In this document: piece after piece, positions 60,113 to 64,000 of the stretch | Layout: every line of letters starts with the position of its first letter | How positions within the stretch are numbered: position 1 is the first letter of the stretch | Notes under the pieces: generated by a model | The model's database searches: none | Seen by the model: only the letters and a program-made list of their open reading frames with translations | What the model was told of the DNA's origin: nothing | Source of the DNA: Halomarina salina | GTDB taxonomy: Archaea > Halobacteriota > Halobacteria > Halobacteriales > Haloarculaceae | Length of the DNA: 64,000 nucleotides | Reading direction: 5' to 3' | Assembly: GCF_023074835.1 (NCBI RefSeq) | Contig: NZ_JALLGW010000001.1 | Span: forward strand, 930,001-994,000 | Translations under genes and position numbers: made by a program

Positions 60113-61297
60113 ATGTCGGGTGACACTTCCGAGCCGCTCCGCATCGGCTTCCTCGGCTACCGCTTCATGGGCAAGGCGCACGCCAACGCGCTGGCGCGCC
60201 TGCCGATGTTCTTCCCCGACGCGCCGGACACCGAACGGTCGGTGCTCGTCGGGCGCGACGAGTCGGCGCTGGCCGACGCCGCAGAGCGCCTCGGCTTCGA
60301 GCGGACGGCGACCGACTGGCGGGACGTCGTCGACGACGTGGACGTGTTCTACAACCTCGGGCCGAACCACCTCCACGTCGAACCCACCGTCGCGGCGCTG
60401 GAGGCGGGGACGAACGTGCTCTGTGAGAAACCGCTCGCGCCGACGCTCGACGGGGCGCAGGAGATGGCCGACGCCGCCAGCGAGAGCGACGCGCTGGCCG
60501 CCTGTGCGTTCAACTACCGGTTCGTCCCGGCCATCCAGTACGCGCGACGACTCATCGACGCGGGCGAGGTGGGCGACGTCCGGCAGGTTCGCGGCAGCTA
60601 CATGCAGGACTGGCTGGTCGACGACGACGCCGCCTGGTCGTGGCGCAACGACGAGGAGATGGCCGGGTCGGGTGCGCTCGGCGACCTCGGCGCGCACACC
60701 GTCGACCTCGCACGGTTCCTCGTCGGCGAGCGGACGGGTGAGGCAGAGCGTCTCTCGGGGCACTGCCAGACGTTCACCGAGGAGCGCCCCGTGGAGGGCG
60801 AAGAGGGCGAGACGCGACCCGTCACCGTCGACGACGCGTACAGCGCGCAGGTCGAGTACGAGTCGGGGGCGATGGGCACCTTCGAGGCGTCGCGCGTCGC
60901 GCCGGGGCACAAGAACGACCACAGCATCACCGTCCACGGCACCGAGGGCAGCCTCCGGTTCTCGCTCGAACGCCTCAACGAACTGGAGGTGATGACCGGC
61001 GACGCGCGGGGCTACGAGACGGTGCTGGTCACCGACGAGGACGACCCGTACGTCGACCACTGGTGGCCGCCGGGTCACGTCGTCGGGTGGGAGCACACGT
61101 TCGTCCACGAGAACTACGAGTTCCTCTCTGCCGTCGCGGAGGGCGAGGCGTCGGAGACGCCTCGAGACGGAGGCGGCGAAGCCGCCGGAGCGGGCGGCGA
61201 CTACCACCCGAACTTCCAGGACGCGCTGGCGGTCCAGCGAGTGCTCGACGGCGTCCAGCGCAGCGACGACGCTGGTGAGTGGGTATCCGTGGACTGA
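60113..61297 (+). CDS. Gfo/Idh/MocA family oxidoreductase
   Basis: 394 residues. Rossmann motif IGFLGYRFMGKAHANAL (about 11-27), NLGPNHLHVEP, catalytic Lys in VLCEKPLAPTLDG and GALGDLGAHTVDLARFLVGE with the catalytic Asp/His. It differs from the 57924 paralogue in length and in the GYRFMG motif, so the two are not recent duplicates. It starts 2 nt after the isomerase stop, so the genes are co-transcribed. A Gly/Glu-rich insertion (about 347-362) lies near the C-terminus. Confidence 0.85.
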   Translation: MSGDTSEPLRIGFLGYRFMGKAHANALARLPMFFPDAPDTERSVLVGRDESALADAAERLGFERTATDWRDVVDDVDVFYNLGPNHLHVEPTVAALEAGTNVLCEKPLAPTLDGAQEMADAASESDALAACAFNYRFVPAIQYARRLIDAGEVGDVRQVRGSYMQDWLVDDDAAWSWRNDEEMAGSGALGDLGAHTVDLARFLVGERTGEAERLSGHCQTFTEERPVEGEEGETRPVTVDDAYSAQVEYESGAMGTFEASRVAPGHKNDHSITVHGTEGSLRFSLERLNELEVMTGDARGYETVLVTDEDDPYVDHWWPPGHVVGWEHTFVHENYEFLSAVAEGEASETPRDGGGEAAGAGGDYHPNFQDALAVQRVLDGVQRSDDAGEWVSVD

Positions 61298-61360
61298 GCA
61301 GGAGAGAACGGGGAACCGGGACGAACGGGAACCGCACCTGACGGTGTTCGACCTGACTGT

Positions 61361-62791
61361 TCAGAGCACGATGCTCTTCGTCGTCGTGAACGCCTCGATG
61401 CTGTAGCCGATGCCCTCGCGGCCGATACCGGAGTCCTTCACGCCGCCGAACGGGATGTCGCCGAGACCGTGGGAGGGCGCGCCGTTGAGACGGACCGCGC
61501 CCGCCTCGATGCGGTCCGCGAGGCGCATCGCGCGGTCGTGGTCGGCGGTGAAGACGGCCGCGTCGAGGCCCAGGTCGCCGCCGTTGGCGATGCCGAGCGC
61601 CTCCTCCTCGTCGGCGAAGCGCGTGACGACCGCGACGGGGCCGAACTGCTCCTCGTGGACGATGCGCGCGTCGTGGGGCACGTCCGCGAGCAGGGTCGGC
61701 TCGAACGTCTTGCCGTCGCGCTCGCCGCCGCGGACGAGCGTCGCGCCCTTCTCGACGGCGTCGTCGACGAGTTCTGCCACCCAGTCGGCCTGGTCGTCGC
61801 TGATGAGCGGGCCGATGGCGGTGTCCTCGTCGAACAGGTCGCCGGGCTGCCAGTCGTCCATCTGGGCCTCGATGCGGTCGACCATCTCGTCGTGGACGTC
61901 CTCGTGGGCGAGGACGCGCGAGACGGCCGAGCAGCGCTGCCCGGCGTACTTGAACGACCCCTTCGCGCAGTCTGCGGCCGCGGCGTCGAGGTCCGCGTCG
62001 GGGAACACCATCGCGGGGGCGTTGCCACCCAGTTCCATGTGGAGCGCGACCATGCCCGACTCGCGGGCGACGTGCTTCCCGGCGTTCGACGAGCCGGTCA
62101 TGGCGACGGCGTCGATGCGGTCGTCGCCAGCGAGGACGTCGCCGATGTCGCCGCTGGTCCCTGCGACGAAGTTGAACCCGCCGTCGGGGAGGCCGACCTC
62201 CGAGACGACCTCCGCGAGGATGGCCCCGCTGACGGGCGTCTTCGTCGCGGGCTTGAGGACGACGCTGTTGCCCGCCGCGAGCGCCGGGGCGACCTGCAGC
62301 GCGGTCGTCATCAGCGGGTAGTTGTAGGGGGCCACGCAGAGGACCGTCCCGACCGGCTGTGGCTTGACGATGGCCTGCCAGCCCTCGTGGCCATCGGTCG
62401 TCCCCTCGACGAACTCGCCCTGCTGGTTGCGCGCCTCCTCCGCCGCGCGGCGGAAGCGCTCGGCCGCCGAGTCGACCTCGCCGCGCGCGCTGGAGATGGG
62501 TTTGCCGGCCTCGCGGACGATGACCTCGGCGAGTTCGTCCTTCCGTGCCTGGAGGCCGTCCGCGATGGCCTCCAGCCACTCGACGCGCTCGACGATGGTC
62601 GTCTCGCGCATCTCGCGCTCGGCGCGGTGTGCGGCCTCGGCGGCGGCCCGCGCCTGGTCGGCCGTCGCGCTGGCGACCTCGGCGAACACGCCGCCGTCGG
62701 CGAGGTCCTCGACCTCGATGGTGCCGTTCGAGGGCTCCCACCGACCGCCGATGAGGTTCGACTTCCCGTGATGTGCGGTTCCCACTGCCAT
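61361..62791 (-). CDS. NAD(P)-dependent aldehyde dehydrogenase
   Basis: 476 residues from the ATG at 62791. Catalytic Cys C287 (GQRCSAVSRV) and general base E253 (HMELGGNAP) are present, with the coenzyme-binding FVAGTSGD and SSNAGKH loops. The sequence resembles lactaldehyde/glyceraldehyde-type dehydrogenases. It is convergent with the sugar cluster and may oxidise an aldehyde from it, but there is no direct proof. A TATA-like aagaattttac at 62817-62827 lies on the correct strand about 31 nt upstream of the ATG. Confidence 0.9.
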   Translation of the reverse strand: MAVGTAHHGKSNLIGGRWEPSNGTIEVEDLADGGVFAEVASATADQARAAAEAAHRAEREMRETTIVERVEWLEAIADGLQARKDELAEVIVREAGKPISSARGEVDSAAERFRRAAEEARNQQGEFVEGTTDGHEGWQAIVKPQPVGTVLCVAPYNYPLMTTALQVAPALAAGNSVVLKPATKTPVSGAILAEVVSEVGLPDGGFNFVAGTSGDIGDVLAGDDRIDAVAMTGSSNAGKHVARESGMVALHMELGGNAPAMVFPDADLDAAAADCAKGSFKYAGQRCSAVSRVLAHEDVHDEMVDRIEAQMDDWQPGDLFDEDTAIGPLISDDQADWVAELVDDAVEKGATLVRGGERDGKTFEPTLLADVPHDARIVHEEQFGPVAVVTRFADEEEALGIANGGDLGLDAAVFTADHDRAMRLADRIEAGAVRLNGAPSHGLGDIPFGGVKDSGIGREGIGYSIEAFTTTKSIVL

Positions 62792-62816
62792 GTCATCACC
62801 TTGGCACCCACCACTC

Positions 62817-62827
62817 AAGAATTTTAC
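62817..62827 (-). promoter_or_regulatory. TATA box for the aldehyde dehydrogenase
   Basis: The minus strand reads gtaaaattctt 26-36 nt before the ATG at 62791. A second AT stretch (attaatatt, about 62838-62846) lies further upstream; nothing else is visible up to 63030. Confidence 0.45.
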
Positions 62828-63030
62828 TCACAACCGAATTAATATTGATGGAGCGGGTGAACGTGCCGTGTGGATGAACGTCGCGGCGCCACGGTCTCGC
62901 TGGTATCGGGGTCGACGTGGTGAGAGGAACGGGACGTCCCTGCCGACTGTCAGTGGTCGTCCCGGAAGGCTCGCGCCGCCTCGGCGTCGGACAGGGCGGT
63001 CACCGCGCCGTCCGCGACCGGTCGTCTCTC

Positions 63031-63585
63031 TTACCGACTCGCCTGCTCCAGTTGCTCGACGACCGCCTCGCAGAACGCGTCGAGGTCGTCGGGGTTCCGG
63101 CTGGTGACGAGGTGACCGTCGACGACGACCTCCTCGTCGACCCACTCGGCCCCCGCGTTGCGGAGGTCGGTCTCGATGCTGTGGAACGAGGTGACCGTCC
63201 GGCCGTCGAGCACGTCGGCCTCGGCGAGCAGCCACGGGCCGTGGCAGATGACGCCGGTCGGCCTGTCGCTCTCGACGAACTGCCGGACGAACTCGACGGC
63301 TTCCTCGTTACCACGCAGGTCGTCAGCTCCGACGGAGCCACCGGGGACGACGAGACCGTCGTAGTCGTCGGCCGACACCTCCGAGAACGTCTTCTCGACC
63401 TCGTAGCTCCCGCCCGGTTCGAGGTCGTTGTTGACCGTCTGTACCTCGCCGGCCTCCACGCCGACGACCTCGACCGTCGCACCCGCGTCGGTCAGTGCGT
63501 CTCGCGGTTCGGTGAACTCCGGCTCCTCGGTCCCGCGCGGGGCGAGGAGAATCGCGACCGTCGTGTCACTCAGGGATTGGCTCAT
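63031..63585 (-). CDS. PfpI/DJ-1 family glutamine-amidotransferase-like protein
   Basis: 184 residues from the ATG at 63585. The nucleophile elbow GVICHGPWLL places the catalytic Cys at C114, with GGSVGADDLR before it and the conserved acidic residue near GTEEPEF (about 19-25). PfpI-type proteins act as intracellular peptidases or deglycases of glyoxal-modified proteins and DNA. The frame is open a further 17 codons upstream; the internal ATG is preferred because it gives the standard family N-terminus. It stands alone at the end of the window. Confidence 0.85.
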   Translation of the reverse strand: MSQSLSDTTVAILLAPRGTEEPEFTEPRDALTDAGATVEVVGVEAGEVQTVNNDLEPGGSYEVEKTFSEVSADDYDGLVVPGGSVGADDLRGNEEAVEFVRQFVESDRPTGVICHGPWLLAEADVLDGRTVTSFHSIETDLRNAGAEWVDEEVVVDGHLVTSRNPDDLDAFCEAVVEQLEQASR

Positions 63586-63976
63586 CGTCAGAACCGAGGG
63601 CGGGAACGTGGTTAGTCCGTGAGCCTGCCTCTGCAACGGCCGGTCGCCGGTGACGAAGGGGGCCTCGATGCGAGGCTCCGACGGCGGTCAGGTCCGTTGA
63701 GTCCGACGCTGGTCTGCCCACCGGGACGAGACTGCGACGAGTGACGCATGCGGTACGGTTTTGTGACGTACACGGCTACCTCGGGACCATGAGGAGCTTT
63801 CGAGCCGTTCTGTCCTTCCGCTCCCGTCGTCCCCGGTCAGTTCGCCCTCCCGCCGTATCGGGGCGTCACGACGAACCGGGCGACCGCAGCGACCGCCCCG
63901 ACCGCCCCACTACCGTCCGCTCGACGGGCCCGACGGATTCGACTCGACCGACTCTCCGACCCGCACCACGTGACCG
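63586..63976. other. Gene-poor stretch at the window end
   Basis: About 390 bp after the PfpI start. An open frame at 63741-63983 is Arg/Pro/Ser-rich and not acidic, so it is unlikely to be a gene. A weak TATA-like acggttttgtg occurs near 63753. I see no repeat or RNA gene. Confidence 0.4.
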
Positions 63977-64000
63977 ATGGTAGACCCCGTCATCGTCGCC
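63977..64000 (+). CDS. Possible start of a gene cut by the window end
   Basis: ATG at 63977 is followed by MVDPVIVA up to the edge. The opening resembles acetyl-CoA acetyltransferases (thiolases), which often begin with PVIVAA, but eight residues cannot prove it. Confidence 0.2.

Noticed and set aside
63741..63983. 80-codon frame near the window end
   Set aside because: Arg/Pro/Ser/Thr-rich, no family resemblance, and overlaps the possible next gene start at 63977.
1..64000. CRISPR arrays, rRNA genes, intact insertion sequences and inteins
   Set aside because: No regularly spaced repeats, no 16S/23S/5S-like sequence, no transposase with flanking repeats, and mcm and lonB conserved motifs are uninterrupted.

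Overview
The window looks like chromosomal DNA of a haloarchaeon (class Halobacteria). The evidence is very high GC with few AT-rich gaps, proteins rich in Asp and Glu, archaeal information-processing genes (MCM, TFB, an RPA-type ssDNA-binding protein and its partner, a Tfx regulator, membrane LonB, an Orc1/Cdc6-like AAA+ protein), Tat signals on exported proteins, and TATA-like elements placed 24-31 nt before start codons, as in leaderless haloarchaeal transcripts. I cannot name the genus. The window holds about 70 protein genes, one tRNA-Pro, and no rRNA, CRISPR array or intact mobile element.

Layout. 1-8.8 kb: a truncated HTH regulator divergent from a thioredoxin-reductase-like flavoprotein and a methyltransferase; then small membrane proteins, a uracil-DNA glycosylase, a hotdog thioesterase, a DehI-like protein, a J-domain/2Fe-2S ferredoxin fusion, an MFS permease and a CGCGG-type putative RiPP. 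8.9-12 kb: an amidohydrolase coupled to an O6-methylguanine-DNA methyltransferase, a HIT protein, and a Tat-exported glucosaminidase-like protein with two peptidoglycan-binding-like repeats. 12-18.5 kb: a degenerate ParA/MinD-like protein, a TFB gene, and a block of haloarchaea-specific genes of unknown function built around a MinD-like ATPase. 18.6-27.2 kb: acetyltransferase, mcm, small membrane proteins, tRNA-Pro with a nearby partial duplication, TRAM protein, lonB, tfx.

27.3-34.2 kb is a complete fructose phosphotransferase locus: glpR (DeoR-type repressor), pfkB (1-phosphofructokinase), then ptfC-ptfA-HPr-EI-ptfB. Fructose would enter as fructose 1-phosphate through EI, HPr, EIIA, EIIB and EIIC and be phosphorylated to fructose 1,6-bisphosphate by PfkB. 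An imperfect 20-bp palindrome lies in the ptfC promoter. 34.2-38.5 kb carries a sugar-nucleotide pyrophosphorylase, an alpha/beta hydrolase and the rpa3-rpap3 pair.

38.5-44.9 kb is a histidine utilisation operon hutU-hutG-hutI-hutH (overlapping genes, minus strand), divergent from an HTH-10 regulator. 45-48.9 kb: a ribbon-helix-helix regulator, a DsbA-like lipoprotein coupled to a CxxC membrane protein, TreT-like trehalose synthase and a DUF5814 protein. 48.9-56.3 kb is a glycerol catabolism locus: glpABC (minus) divergent from glpK plus a membrane protein. 56.4-63.6 kb has the Orc1/Cdc6-like gene, a sugar or polyol cluster (two Gfo/Idh/MocA dehydrogenases and a TIM-barrel isomerase, with a convergent aldehyde dehydrogenase) and a PfpI/DJ-1 protein. 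The window closes inside what may be the first codons of another gene.

Read together, the central and right parts encode uptake and oxidation of fructose, glycerol, histidine and probably another sugar or polyol, in tightly coupled operons each with a local regulator.
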